Positions 23,876 through 32,900 of a stretch of 64,000 nt of DNA are shown in pieces. The notes under the pieces are model-generated. The model searched no databases, was not told the DNA's origin, and worked only from the letters and a program-made list of their open reading frames with translations. The translations under genes were made by a program, and so were the position numbers. Every line of letters starts with the position of its first letter. Within the stretch, counting starts at the first letter, position 1. Origin of the DNA: a virus; IMG/VR virus record IMGVR_UViG_3300017963_000217, positions 1 through 64,000 of that record. The stretch is one strand, 5' to 3'.

Positions 23876-24871
23876 ATGTCAAATAGTGGGATAGGACTAG
23901 ATGTTGGAACTAATATGTTGGTAGCGGCATCTATGGATTCAGAAGGTAATCCTGTATACAAGAAACAACGAGATGCATTTTTTAGGATTAGTCCAAAATC
24001 AGAAGTAAATAAAAAAAGCATACGTCTAGCATTGGAAGGACGGGGTGCTAATTTTATTATAGATGGGGAGGATTTTATTGTTGTTGGCGAGGACGCTTTG
24101 TATATGGCAAACGAGCGAAATGAGGAAGCTCGCAGACCTATGAGGAATGGAGTTCTGTCTCCTAAAGAAAAGTCTTCGTTACCCATGATAAAATTGATTA
24201 TAAAGAATTTAGTGGGAGAAGCTAGTAATGATGAAAAATTAGTATTTTCTGTTCCTGCTCCTCCCATTGATGGTAATTTTGACATTTTCTATCATCAAGA
24301 AATGATGAAATCCTATATTAGAGGCATGGGGTTTGAACCAGAGCCTTTGAATGAGGGGTTTGCTATCGCATTTGCAGAACTATTAGATGATAATCTAACG
24401 GGTATGTGTTTGTCTTTTGGAGCTGGTATGGTAAATTCCGTAGTAGTTTATGAAGGAGATCCTATCGTCAAGTTTTCGGTAACAAAAGGCGGTGACTGGA
24501 TAGACCAATCTGTTGCAACAGCATTGGATTATAATACCTCATTTGTTCAAATAGAAAAAGAAGAATCAGGATTTGATTTAATAAGCCCGCAAGGAAAAAT
24601 TCAAGAAGCTCTCGCCGTGTATTATAATCACTTAATAAATTATGCACTGGATAATATAATATATGAACTAAAAAGGTCCCGTTTGCCTTCTTTTAGAAAC
24701 CCTATACCAGTGATTTTATCCGGTGGTTTAACACTGGCTGATAGTTTTACTACGAAATTTAGAATGGAATCGGATAAAAAGACGTATCCATTTAAAATAA
24801 AAGAAATACGAAGAGCTGAAGACCCCATGACATGTGTTGCTCGTGGGTGTTTAATGGCTGCGATTTTATAA
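23876..24871 (+). CDS. Actin-like ATPase (ParM/MreB/Hsp70 superfamily)
   Basis: The 331 aa protein shows the actin-fold nucleotide motifs in order: phosphate-1 GIGLDVGTNMLVAA (residues 5-18), a connect-1-like NEGFAIAFAE (159-168), phosphate-2 LSFGAGMVNSVVV (179-191) and the adenosine motif PVILSGGLTLA (278-288). Length suits ParM/Alp-type proteins. Phage actins (for example the Alp families) form filaments that move DNA or position replication. The upstream coiled-coil gene and ClpP suggest one operon. Filament formation is not demonstrated by sequence; an Hsp70-like chaperone role is the alternative. Confidence 0.85.
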   Translation: MSNSGIGLDVGTNMLVAASMDSEGNPVYKKQRDAFFRISPKSEVNKKSIRLALEGRGANFIIDGEDFIVVGEDALYMANERNEEARRPMRNGVLSPKEKSSLPMIKLIIKNLVGEASNDEKLVFSVPAPPIDGNFDIFYHQEMMKSYIRGMGFEPEPLNEGFAIAFAELLDDNLTGMCLSFGAGMVNSVVVYEGDPIVKFSVTKGGDWIDQSVATALDYNTSFVQIEKEESGFDLISPQGKIQEALAVYYNHLINYALDNIIYELKRSRLPSFRNPIPVILSGGLTLADSFTTKFRMESDKKTYPFKIKEIRRAEDPMTCVARGCLMAAIL

Positions 24872-24891
24872 TTTTAAGGAGGATTGATTTA

Positions 24892-25116
24892 ATGTCTGAA
24901 GAAAGAGTTAGTGGAGAAGTGAAGTGGTTTAATGCTGAACGTGGATTCGGATTCATAACTATGGATGGTGACGAAACAAGTGAATATTTTGTACACTATA
25001 GTTACATCCAGATGGAAGGGTATAAAACTCTACGTGCCGGCCAGAAAGTCACATTCAAGTTAGTTCAGACTGATAAGGGTGTGCAAGCACAGGAAGTAAT
25101 TCCCGAAGAGGAGTAG
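24892..25116 (+). CDS. csp: Cold-shock domain protein
   Basis: The 74 aa protein is a canonical CspA-like OB fold with GEVKWFNAERGFGFITMDG (RNP1) and YFVHYS (RNP2) and a C-terminal VTFKLVQTDKGVQAQEV. These proteins bind single-stranded RNA/DNA and melt RNA structures. The ATG at 24892 is chosen for its AAGGAGG site. It ends in TAG, with the next ATG two codons later in the same frame. Confidence 0.95.
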   Translation: MSEERVSGEVKWFNAERGFGFITMDGDETSEYFVHYSYIQMEGYKTLRAGQKVTFKLVQTDKGVQAQEVIPEEE

Positions 25117-25119
25117 GAG

Positions 25120-25536
25120 ATGCTATTAGCGGAAGCGATTAGGGAAAAGGCTTACATAGAAGAATCTATTCGTGATTTACAGAAATATATGATAGCTTTA
25201 TCTATTGAGGGAGACCAAGATAGTATAAGCGGGTGTATGAGAGAGTTGGACGAATTATATAGCAGATATCAAAAGTTTTCAGTTTCTATAAATCGCACTA
25301 AAAATTCAACTACTATAAAAATAAATGATACTAAATTGAATTTGTCTGACGCCTATATAATACAGAGATCTATGGAGCATAGGCTCTCTGTATATCAGAA
25401 CATACTGGATACCTCTTTTGATCGTGAGGGGGTGTACCCTAAAATATTATTAGAAGAGTTAGAAAGGATACGATTAGACGTTAAGACTATAGGTGCAGAA
25501 ATAAATTATGCCATTTGGAATGTGGAGACTTCTTAG
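25120..25536 (+). CDS. Hypothetical helical protein, 138 aa
   Basis: The start codon is two codons after the csp TAG and in the same frame; GTAGGAG serves as ribosome site. The protein is helical and charged (YIEESIRDLQKYMIAL..., MRELDELYSRYQKF). It ends in TAG directly followed by TGA. No domain is recognised; together with the next gene it forms a compact, coupled set. Confidence 0.7.
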   Translation: MLLAEAIREKAYIEESIRDLQKYMIALSIEGDQDSISGCMRELDELYSRYQKFSVSINRTKNSTTIKINDTKLNLSDAYIIQRSMEHRLSVYQNILDTSFDREGVYPKILLEELERIRLDVKTIGAEINYAIWNVETS

Positions 25537-25778
25537 TGATATTTAAATATTTTGTCGAATTCGATAATAACGGAGAGATTAAAGCGCTACATAATCAAAA
25601 AGTTGACGGCGCAGAAGAATATATTGTCAAGTTAATACCAATAAATAGAGCGGAAAAGGAATTATCGGAGCTTGGCAAAAAAGTGTCAAAGTCTGCGGAA
25701 GAGGTGCTGGGTGGTACTAAAAAATTCCGCAGAGAAATAGAGAAATTAAATAGAGATTTAAGGAGAATTAAAATATGA
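25536..25778 (+). CDS. Small hypothetical protein, about 80 aa
   Basis: The GTG at 25536 overlaps the previous stop by one base and has TGGAG upstream; an in-frame ATG at 25515 lies inside the previous gene. A strand-rich N terminus (IFKYFVEFDNNGEIKALHNQKVDGAEEYIVKLIPI) is followed by a C-terminal coiled helix. Unknown function. It overlaps the kinase start by four bases. Confidence 0.65.
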   Translation: MIFKYFVEFDNNGEIKALHNQKVDGAEEYIVKLIPINRAEKELSELGKKVSKSAEEVLGGTKKFRREIEKLNRDLRRIKI

Positions 25779-26419
25779 TAGTCGTAGGATTACACGGAAA
25801 AGCTCGGAGTGGTAAAGATCAATTTGGAGAATATTTAGTTGAATCATTTGAAAAAAATTACGATAAGTTTTTTATGAAGGTAGCTTTTGCAGATATACTT
25901 AAACAAATGTGCAAGGATCATTTTGGTTTAGAAACAGACCAGTTATGGGAACGGGGAAAGAATATTAGAGAAATACCTGATTTAAGATTTCCCAAAGGTC
26001 ATATAGGTACTTCTAGTAATCCCAATGATTACTGGACTCCAAGAGAAATAATGCAGGAATTTGGCGGCTTTTATCGTAAAATTAGACACGACTATTGGGT
26101 ATACGCTTTGGACAAAGAGATTCAAAGACTTAAGGATAGAACAGATAATTTCATAATAACAGATGTGCGATATATAAATGAATGCGATTATGTCAAGAGA
26201 AATAAAGGGGTATTAATTAAGATAGTTCGGCCAGTTATACACGAGATTCATGGTATGGATCATGAGTCCGAAACAGCTTTAAATGATTATAACGATTTTG
26301 ATATAGTAATAAATAATGATGGTACGTTAGAAGATTTAAAAAAGGCGGCTGAAGATACATCAGGCGCTATACTAAAAATAAATAGATTAATTGAGAAGGG
26401 AGAAGTATACAATGGCTGA
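25775..26419 (+). CDS. Deoxynucleoside monophosphate kinase-like protein
   Basis: The 214 aa protein begins MIVVGLHGKARSGKDQFGEYL, a P-loop with GKARSGKD at residues 8-15. It continues with VAFADILKQMC, TPREIMQEFGG and FIITDVRYINECDYV, the layout of the T4 gp1-type dNMP kinase family. Such enzymes phosphorylate dNMPs for phage DNA synthesis. The catalytic P-loop Lys and Asp are present. It sits in the operon started at 22232. Confidence 0.85.
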   Translation: MIVVGLHGKARSGKDQFGEYLVESFEKNYDKFFMKVAFADILKQMCKDHFGLETDQLWERGKNIREIPDLRFPKGHIGTSSNPNDYWTPREIMQEFGGFYRKIRHDYWVYALDKEIQRLKDRTDNFIITDVRYINECDYVKRNKGVLIKIVRPVIHEIHGMDHESETALNDYNDFDIVINNDGTLEDLKKAAEDTSGAILKINRLIEKGEVYNG

Positions 26420-26666
26420 AAAACCAATGAAGCTAGAGATTATGCCCAGTGAAATTATGGGTACGGAGATTATTAAGAGCGGCGATTATAGGTATGCTCG
26501 TGTAGGCGTAAGAAGAGGTGATAATGAAAACTTGATGATTTCCTATGAATGGAAAGGAAGTGATATCCCCGAATTTGTTATGGGACTTATGGATTTTATG
26601 AAATCTAACAAGGAAGAAATTAAAACTAACGAGGAAGAGTTTGCTTCTCTTAAGGAGAGGATGTAA
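26412..26666 (+). CDS. Hypothetical protein, 84 aa
   Basis: The ATG at 26412 follows AAGGGAG; an upstream in-frame TTG at 26391 lies inside the kinase gene. The protein has an alternating strand pattern (MKLEIMPSEIMGTEIIKSGDYRYARVGVRRGDNENLMISYEWKG broken over beta strands) and an acidic C-terminal helix. Unknown function. Confidence 0.65.
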   Translation: MAEKPMKLEIMPSEIMGTEIIKSGDYRYARVGVRRGDNENLMISYEWKGSDIPEFVMGLMDFMKSNKEEIKTNEEEFASLKERM

Positions 26667-26896
26667 TGGTGCTTCCAGAGTCTGCATTTAGAAATCCTTA
26701 CTGGATTAGGTATAAAGAGGGAGCTACACTTGTGAGGGATGATAAGCGTAGATTCGATTATATGAATGTTGCGTATGCTGGATATGCACGGGAATGGCGT
26801 ATTAAACCTCAACCTGGGTATAATGCACAGAGCCCAAGTATAAAAACAGACAAAGTTAATTTAAGCACGGATACCCCAACTATTAGAGCTAGATAG
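26666..26896 (+). CDS. Hypothetical protein, 76 aa
   Basis: The start overlaps the preceding stop by one base (TAATGG). The protein is rich in Tyr, Arg and Trp (SAFRNPYWIRYKEGATLV, YAGYAREWRI) with an apparently disordered C-terminal tail. The stop codon lies within the stem of a terminator. No family is recognised. Confidence 0.65.
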   Translation: MVLPESAFRNPYWIRYKEGATLVRDDKRRFDYMNVAYAGYAREWRIKPQPGYNAQSPSIKTDKVNLSTDTPTIRAR

Positions 26897-26910
26897 TGGG
26901 GTTTTATTTT
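26874..26910 (+). terminator. Rho-independent terminator
   Basis: CCCC-A-ACTAT (26874-26883) pairs with ATAGT-GGGG (26893-26901) with one bulged A, followed directly by TTTTATTTT. It overlaps the 3' end of the 26666 gene and ends the clpP transcription unit. Confidence 0.8.
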
Positions 26911-26924
26911 GAAAGGAGTATTAA

Positions 26925-27503
26925 ATGGATTACAAGGACAGGTTGGAGTGTTTTAAGAATGAGTTGGAATTAATTAATAGGTCAGAAGTGAGGGAGTTTG
27001 TCAAGGAATGTATAAGACAAGTGCCTGATTATGTGTTTGAAGATTGCCCATCCAGTTCTAGTGGAAAATATCATCCCATAGAAGAACTTGGGCCTGATGG
27101 CACATTGATTCATACTAAAAAAGTATTTGCACTTGCATATGAATTGAGCAGAGGATTAGATTGTGAGTCTAGTAGAGATGAGATTTGTGCTGCTGCACTT
27201 TTACATGATTTGTTAAAACAAGGTAAAGAAAAATCTGGACATACTGTTAAAGAACATCCACAATTAATGGCTGATTTTATAGCAGAGATTTACAAAGATA
27301 AATTTAGAGATAAACTAGATAGAGAGTCTGCGCTAAAGATATATTATGGAATTTTCTATCATTACGGTCCTTGGACAAAACCAGATGTGCGTAAACCTAT
27401 GGGTGAATTTAAGCCTGAAGAATTGGCTGTGTATTTAGCTGATTATGTGAGTAGTAAGCGCTTCGTACATGTGGATGTGAGAAGAAAGTTGGAAGGTATT
27501 TAA
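26925..27503 (+). CDS. HD-domain phosphohydrolase
   Basis: The 192 aa protein has the HD superfamily ligands in order: H63 (LIHTKKVFAL), H94-D95 (AALLHDLLKQG), H106/H111, H146 (FYHYGPW) and D173 (VYLADYVSS). HD proteins cleave phosphoesters of nucleotides or nucleic acids using divalent metals; nucleotide 5'-phosphatase or dNTPase activity would suit a phage. The true substrate is unknown. The stop overlaps the start of the HNH gene (TTTAATGG). Confidence 0.85.
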   Translation: MDYKDRLECFKNELELINRSEVREFVKECIRQVPDYVFEDCPSSSSGKYHPIEELGPDGTLIHTKKVFALAYELSRGLDCESSRDEICAAALLHDLLKQGKEKSGHTVKEHPQLMADFIAEIYKDKFRDKLDRESALKIYYGIFYHYGPWTKPDVRKPMGEFKPEELAVYLADYVSSKRFVHVDVRRKLEGI

Positions 27504-28258
27504 TGGGCAAAAAATTAGATCTGACAGGGCAGCAGTTTGGGCGATTAACCGTTATGAGAGAGTACGGTAATGATGGTACAAAACATAAACGTGTTTTATG
27601 GATGTGCAAGTGTGTTTGCGGTAATGAGTCTGTAGTGCTGTCATCTAAATTAACTTTTGGACATACTAAGAGTCGTGGGTGTTATAGGTATGATAAAATG
27701 AGAGAGTCTTGCAAAATAAATATACTGGGAATGAGGTTTGGGAAGCTGTTGGTTATTAAAGAGTATCCTTCTTATGTATGTGGTCGAGTAGCATGGGTAT
27801 GTAAGTGTGATTGTGGTAATACAACCACAGTTATTGGCAAAAATTTAAGAAACGGTAATACTGCAAGTTGTGGATGTTACGGTAAACAGCGGCGTATAGA
27901 AGCTAATTCTGGCGAAAATAATTGGAATTGGCGTGGTGGAATTACAGACCTAAATCAGAAAATAAGGGACTTTGTGAAAAAGTCTGGGTGGGGTATAGAC
28001 ATATTTCGTAGAGACGGATTTTCCTGCCTGTTATGTAAACATACCAGTGGAGGCAGTCTAAATGCTCATCATATTATACCACTTAACGAAATAATAGATT
28101 ATTATAATATTACTACAATAGACGAATGTAAAAATTATCCCCTGTTTTTTGATTTAGATAATGGTTCGACTCTGTGTAAAGAATGTCATACATGGGTTCA
28201 TAGTTATAATAACACAGATAAAAATTTTATAAAATCTATGGAGGACTATCATGCCTGA
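27503..28258 (+). CDS. HNH homing endonuclease, intact
   Basis: The 251 aa protein has two N-terminal repeats (LTGQQFGRLTVMREY...CKCVCGN and GMRFGKLLVIKEY...CKCDCGN...SCGCY). These are zinc-ribbon DNA-binding modules common in phage HNH enzymes. A C-terminal HNH follows: FSCLLCKHTSGG, NAHHIIPLNE and GSTLCKECHTWVH. The catalytic His-His-type core and CxxC zinc site are complete. It is inserted between the HD gene and a small zinc gene, overlapping both by single codons, so its capture cost no neighbour visibly. A paralogue, split by an amber codon, is at 55128. Confidence 0.88.
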   Translation: MGKKLDLTGQQFGRLTVMREYGNDGTKHKRVLWMCKCVCGNESVVLSSKLTFGHTKSRGCYRYDKMRESCKINILGMRFGKLLVIKEYPSYVCGRVAWVCKCDCGNTTTVIGKNLRNGNTASCGCYGKQRRIEANSGENNWNWRGGITDLNQKIRDFVKKSGWGIDIFRRDGFSCLLCKHTSGGSLNAHHIIPLNEIIDYYNITTIDECKNYPLFFDLDNGSTLCKECHTWVHSYNNTDKNFIKSMEDYHA

Positions 28259-28514
28259 AATAGGTGCTGGATCTGTTAGTAGACGTTGGTTGCCGGAAGG
28301 GGGAGAAAAGGCTTATAGAGAAAAAATACACAAAGAAAGTAAATTTGCTGACGATCATAAGAAATTACCGTTTGAATTTTCTAAGCCTAAAAAGGGTGGA
28401 AGACGAGAGTGGTTTAGGTGCATTGAATGTGGTAGAGAATTGTTTGAATCTGTAAATACTATTATGTGCGCTTGTCCGGTTTGTAAAAAAGCCACTAAAG
28501 TGGAAAGGATTTAA
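28251..28514 (+). CDS. Zinc-finger protein, 87 aa
   Basis: A basic N terminus is followed by FRCIECGRELFE and CACPVCKKATKV (two CxxC pairs at about residues 58-61 and 75-80), a zinc-ribbon. The ATG overlaps the HNH stop region and has GGAGG upstream. It may bind nucleic acid; context with the NusG-like gene is suggestive only. Confidence 0.65.
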   Translation: MPEIGAGSVSRRWLPEGGEKAYREKIHKESKFADDHKKLPFEFSKPKKGGRREWFRCIECGRELFESVNTIMCACPVCKKATKVERI

Positions 28515-28518
28515 AATT

Positions 28519-29001
28519 ATGTCTTGGCATGTTTGGACTATAACTCCTCAGAGATATAAGAAGGTAGATGATTTTTTGTCATCATCAGTTGGAGTAGCAA
28601 ATTATTTATATCCTACAGTGGAGCAGGAGTACGAAACTAAGTCTGGTAAGAGGACTAAAGATATACCTATATATAATAACTATATTTTCATTGAATATGA
28701 GGATAACAGTAAAATACAGACAAGAATATCCAATTGTCCATGGATAAAAGAATATATAGGAATATGCTCCAGAGAAGAAATGGATAACGTTAAGCAAATG
28801 GCTTCTCGGAAATATGAAGATGTTATGCCTTGCAGCGACATAAAGATCGGAGGTCATTATAAATTAAAAGGTACTGTATTCCGAGATATGACATGTACTA
28901 TCGTGGACATAGAGGGAGACAAAGTAACAGTATCTATAGAAATATTTGGGTCGGATAGACTTATAAAATGTAGTAGAGACGATATAAAGGCGGAAAGGTA
29001 G
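28519..29001 (+). CDS. NusG/RfaH-like transcription factor
   Basis: The 160 aa protein has the NGN layout: it begins SWHVWTITPQRYKKVDDFL, then a basic central part, IYNNYIFIEYEDN and CPWIKEYIGICSREEMDNV. A C-terminal KOW domain follows: IGGHYKLKGTVFRDMTCTIVDIEGDKVTVSIEIFGSDRLIKCSRDDI. NusG-family factors bind RNA polymerase and control pausing or termination; RfaH-type paralogues act on specific operons. Just before the terminase and capsid genes, it could favour late transcription past terminators. This role is inference. It ends in TAG. Confidence 0.78.
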   Translation: MSWHVWTITPQRYKKVDDFLSSSVGVANYLYPTVEQEYETKSGKRTKDIPIYNNYIFIEYEDNSKIQTRISNCPWIKEYIGICSREEMDNVKQMASRKYEDVMPCSDIKIGGHYKLKGTVFRDMTCTIVDIEGDKVTVSIEIFGSDRLIKCSRDDIKAER

Positions 29002-29003
29002 AT

Positions 29004-29429
29004 ATGGTAAGCAAAAGAGGTCGTCCGATAGGACATAGGCTTAGTGAATCTACTAAAGAAAAAATTAGACAAAAAAGGTTGGGAACCAATCACACTAAAG
29101 AAACTAAAGATAAAATATCCAGATCACTAAGAGCCTATTTTAGGACCAAAGATCAGCTTGCAGAGAGTATTGAATATGAGTATAGTTATTTATCAGAGGA
29201 AGCGGCTGATTGGGTAGTCGAAAATAGAGACGCCATTAATGATACTGATAGTGTTATGACTGAGAAAAGATTATTCTATTTGAATCAGTTAGAGATATCT
29301 TTGGGTAGTGACATTGAAAATATGTTTGGGCATGGAGCTACTCCAGAATTTTTTATGATGTTAAAAGAACAAATGAAAGAACTTAAATGTGCTAAATCGG
29401 ACATGGACGAGTTATATTCATTGGTATAG
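29004..29429 (+). CDS. NUMOD3-containing DNA-binding protein, terminase-adjacent
   Basis: The 141 aa protein starts RGRPIGHRLSESTKEKIRQKRLGTNHTKETKDKISRSL, two copies of the NUMOD3-type motif used by homing endonucleases to grip DNA. The rest is an acidic helical domain. It has no nuclease domain. Just upstream of the next gene and TerL, it may be a small-terminase-like protein or part of the packaging complex, or a remnant of an endonuclease. It ends in TAG two codons before the in-frame start of the next gene. Confidence 0.65.
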   Translation: MVSKRGRPIGHRLSESTKEKIRQKRLGTNHTKETKDKISRSLRAYFRTKDQLAESIEYEYSYLSEEAADWVVENRDAINDTDSVMTEKRLFYLNQLEISLGSDIENMFGHGATPEFFMMLKEQMKELKCAKSDMDELYSLV

Positions 29430-29438
29430 AGGATGAAA

Positions 29439-29969
29439 ATGGTAAAGAAGGGGCAAAGAGGTAGACCTAAGAACCCACCTAAATTTAAAGATTTATTAAA
29501 TAAATATATACCAACAGCTGAAATATTTGAAGAGGATGAGTTGAAAATGTTTGAAGGTCTGGTGGGTATATATCTAAAAGACTTTGATGAATCACAGCTT
29601 ACGGCTAACGATATAGATGATATATTTTCTATAGCTATGAATAGAGTATTGGAAATAAGGTTATTAAAGAGTAGTAAAGGGCGTACTGATGAGTTGGTAG
29701 ATGTGTCAGCAGCTATAGAAAAGCTTAGGAAGCAAACGGAGAAATTAAAGGAGAGTTTAGCTGCGAGGAGAAGAGACCGTATAGATCCTAAGAAGTACAG
29801 TGGATTATCTATTGTAGATCTGGCAGTTTCATATGATTTAGATAAAAAAAGAGAGAATATGGAACGTGCTTTGGGGATGAAAAAAGAAGAAGAGGAAGTA
29901 AGTAAGTCCGAGTTGTTAATAGGTAATAGAGATGATGAGGACGCTGGTATTATAGAAACAAGCAGGTAG
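29439..29969 (+). CDS. Small terminase subunit candidate
   Basis: The 176 aa protein lies directly before the large terminase. A basic N terminus (KKGQRGRPKNPPKF) is followed by acidic helices and a coiled coil (AAIEKLRKQTEKLKESLAARRRD), then a charged tail. Position, size and helix-coil arrangement fit TerS, but no specific motif is decisive. The ATG at 29439 is preferred over 29433, which touches the AGAGG. The stop TAG overlaps the TerL ribosome site. Confidence 0.6.
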   Translation: MVKKGQRGRPKNPPKFKDLLNKYIPTAEIFEEDELKMFEGLVGIYLKDFDESQLTANDIDDIFSIAMNRVLEIRLLKSSKGRTDELVDVSAAIEKLRKQTEKLKESLAARRRDRIDPKKYSGLSIVDLAVSYDLDKKRENMERALGMKKEEEEVSKSELLIGNRDDEDAGIIETSR

Positions 29970-29977
29970 GAGATAAC

Positions 29978-32900
29978 TTGGGGATAATTGATATTTATGA
30001 TAACATAGATGTTGTCATGGAACAGGGTACTAATCTGATCGAATACTATAGAAGTGATCCTGTTATGGCAGCGTATGATCTTTTAAAGGTGGATTTAGCG
30101 CCTGTACAGCGTTTGATATTGCGTGATATGTGGTTTAAGAATTTCACCATTACTGTAGCTGGGAGAGGTTGTGGGAAATCGGCGGACATAAATAGTTTGT
30201 CTTTTGTTGATGGTAAAGGGGTGTGTTATTTACGTGAAGAGTTTGATACTATACCTACATTTTTGCGAGATGGAGAAACTTTAGAGATAAACTCCGGCAA
30301 TAGTATATATACTTCTGAGGGGTTTAAACCTATAAAGAGGGTGTCGTTAGAGAAAAGGATTGAGGGTATTAAACTTACTACCAAAATAGGGTTAGAAAAT
30401 AAAGGTAGTAAACATCATCCAGTACTTACTATAAATGAAGGCGGTGATTTTTATTATAAACAACTGCAAGATTTTGAAGTAGGTGATTATGTGTGTATTC
30501 AACGAGGACAAAACACTTTTGGTGAAAATGAAATGCCGATTGACGATGCATATTTAATAGGGTTGTTTATTGGCGACGGTATGATTGTAGACACATATAA
30601 TCATCAAGATATAACTACCTCAGATGATTATATCATAAGTTATTGTGCTGATTATTGTGATAAGTACAACATATCGTATAGAATAGATAAAGATAAAAGA
30701 ACTGATAGTACTGTTAAAATAATATTCAAACAATTCGATTGGTTTTTTGATAAATATAATATAAAGCGGTGCCTTTCATACGATAAAGAAGTACCTTACA
30801 ATATACGTACTTTAAGTGAGAGTACTCAAGTTGAATTTTTACGTGGACTTTTTGATACTGACGGTGGGTTTGAGAGTAATGGTGTAGTTACGCTTTGTTC
30901 TGCGTCGGAAACTCTTATTAAAGAAGTTCAAATGATGTTATTAAATTTTGGAATTATAGGCAGTATTAGAGAGAAGAAAACAAAATCAAAATTTGGCAAA
31001 TCCTTTATACTAAGTATATCTGGCGATGATATTAAACTGTTCAGTGAATTTATAGGGTTTAATTTATATCGCAAGCAGAATTTACTGGATAGATATATAA
31101 AGTCAAATAAATTTAACACTAATAAGAATATTATACCGTTTATTAAAAATACTATAGTAAAGGATTTAGCAAAGAAATATGGTAGTTTTAGTTCTTTTAG
31201 TAGATTGTTTTCAAACACAAGGTATAGGTTTGATGACGGGAATAGAAAGAATTTGTCCTATGACATTTTAAATAAAATAGTTAATGTTGTAGAACTATAC
31301 AGCACAGACCCAGTTATATACAATAAATTGTTGAAAATTAGGAACAGAAATTACTATTTTGATGTAGTAAAGTCCGTAGATAAATGGTCAGGTGATTGTT
31401 ACGACTTCGAAATGGATATGGGTATTGATGTCGAACCTAATTATTTTTGTAATGGATTTATAAACCACAATACATTTCTCCTTGGAGTTAATGCTGTATT
31501 ACATGCACTGTTATATCCTGGATATAGGGTAGGTTTGATGGGCCCTGGTTTTAGGCAGAGCCTTGTATTATCAGACTCTTACACTACATTTTGGACGGAT
31601 GACGGTCTCAAATCTTCGCCGATAGAATTCTATAATTCAATAAAAGAAGGCGAAACGCTAGTACAATCCGATGTATCACAAAATCGCATTATTAGTAAGT
31701 GGAAAAATCCTGACAGGGCTTGTAGATATATTAAAACTAATAAAGGGTTTGAGTTGGCTGGTACAGTAGATCATGCCATAAAGGTACTAGATGGTGATAA
31801 TAATATAATATTTAAGGATTTACAAGACATAACTGAAAATGATTACATAGTAATTAGACATGGTTTCAATTATTTTGGCAATAATAATTCTTTGCCTAAA
31901 TTTGATTTTGATCTGAATTGGCGTACAAAGAATTGTAGAATACCCACTGAACTAACACCTGATCTATCATATTGGATGGGATTGTTGGTGGGGGATGGAT
32001 GTATTTCTATAAGCGCCACTAAAAGAAAGCAGCGTGTGAATTTTACTAATGAAGATATGGAGTTGTTAAAAAGTTTTGAGAATCTTTTAGTGGAATATTT
32101 TGTTGATGATGTTGATAATATAGATGTTAGAGACAGAAAACATAATAAAGGTTTTGATATAACTTATTTTAGTAAAAAACTAGTTCAGTTCTTATTGACT
32201 TGTGGTTTTACTAATACTACTGCTTTAGATAAAAAAGTTCCATACGTAATAAAGCGGGCTAATAGAGATAATATATGTTCTTTTTTATCTGGGCTTTTTG
32301 ATACGGATGGTCATTGTTACATACAGGATTATGATCACTATAATTCTTGTGAAGTTTCTTTAAATACCAGCTCCAGACAACTTGCTAATGAAGTACAATC
32401 AATTTTGTTGAATATAGGTATAGTTTCTTATGTCGGTATTAGTAAAAAAGCTGGCAAAAGAAAGCTTAATGGTAGAACCATACACTCTACATGTGCAACT
32501 GCGTATAAAGTTAGGATTACCGGTGTCCATAATATAATAAAGTTCAGAGATAATGTTGATTTTAGATGCGAACATAAATCTAATAAACTAAATTATTTTA
32601 TATCAAATTTAAAGAATAGACGTAGGAGTACCAGTATCTGTGTTGAATTGGGAGTAACAAAAGATATAATAGACCGTGATCCTGATAAATTTTTGAGTTA
32701 CAGAAAGTCAGGGTTGTATTTTGTAAGAATGAAGGAGTCGGATTATTTCTTTGCTCCTACGATAGATGCCGAAGTGGAAAACGAACATTGTTATTTTGCC
32801 GGTGGGTTTATAAACCACAATTCAAAATTTATTTTTAATGAAGTAGAAAAGATATATCAGAGGTCACATATAGTAAGAGAAGCTTGTGTAAAAAGACCTA

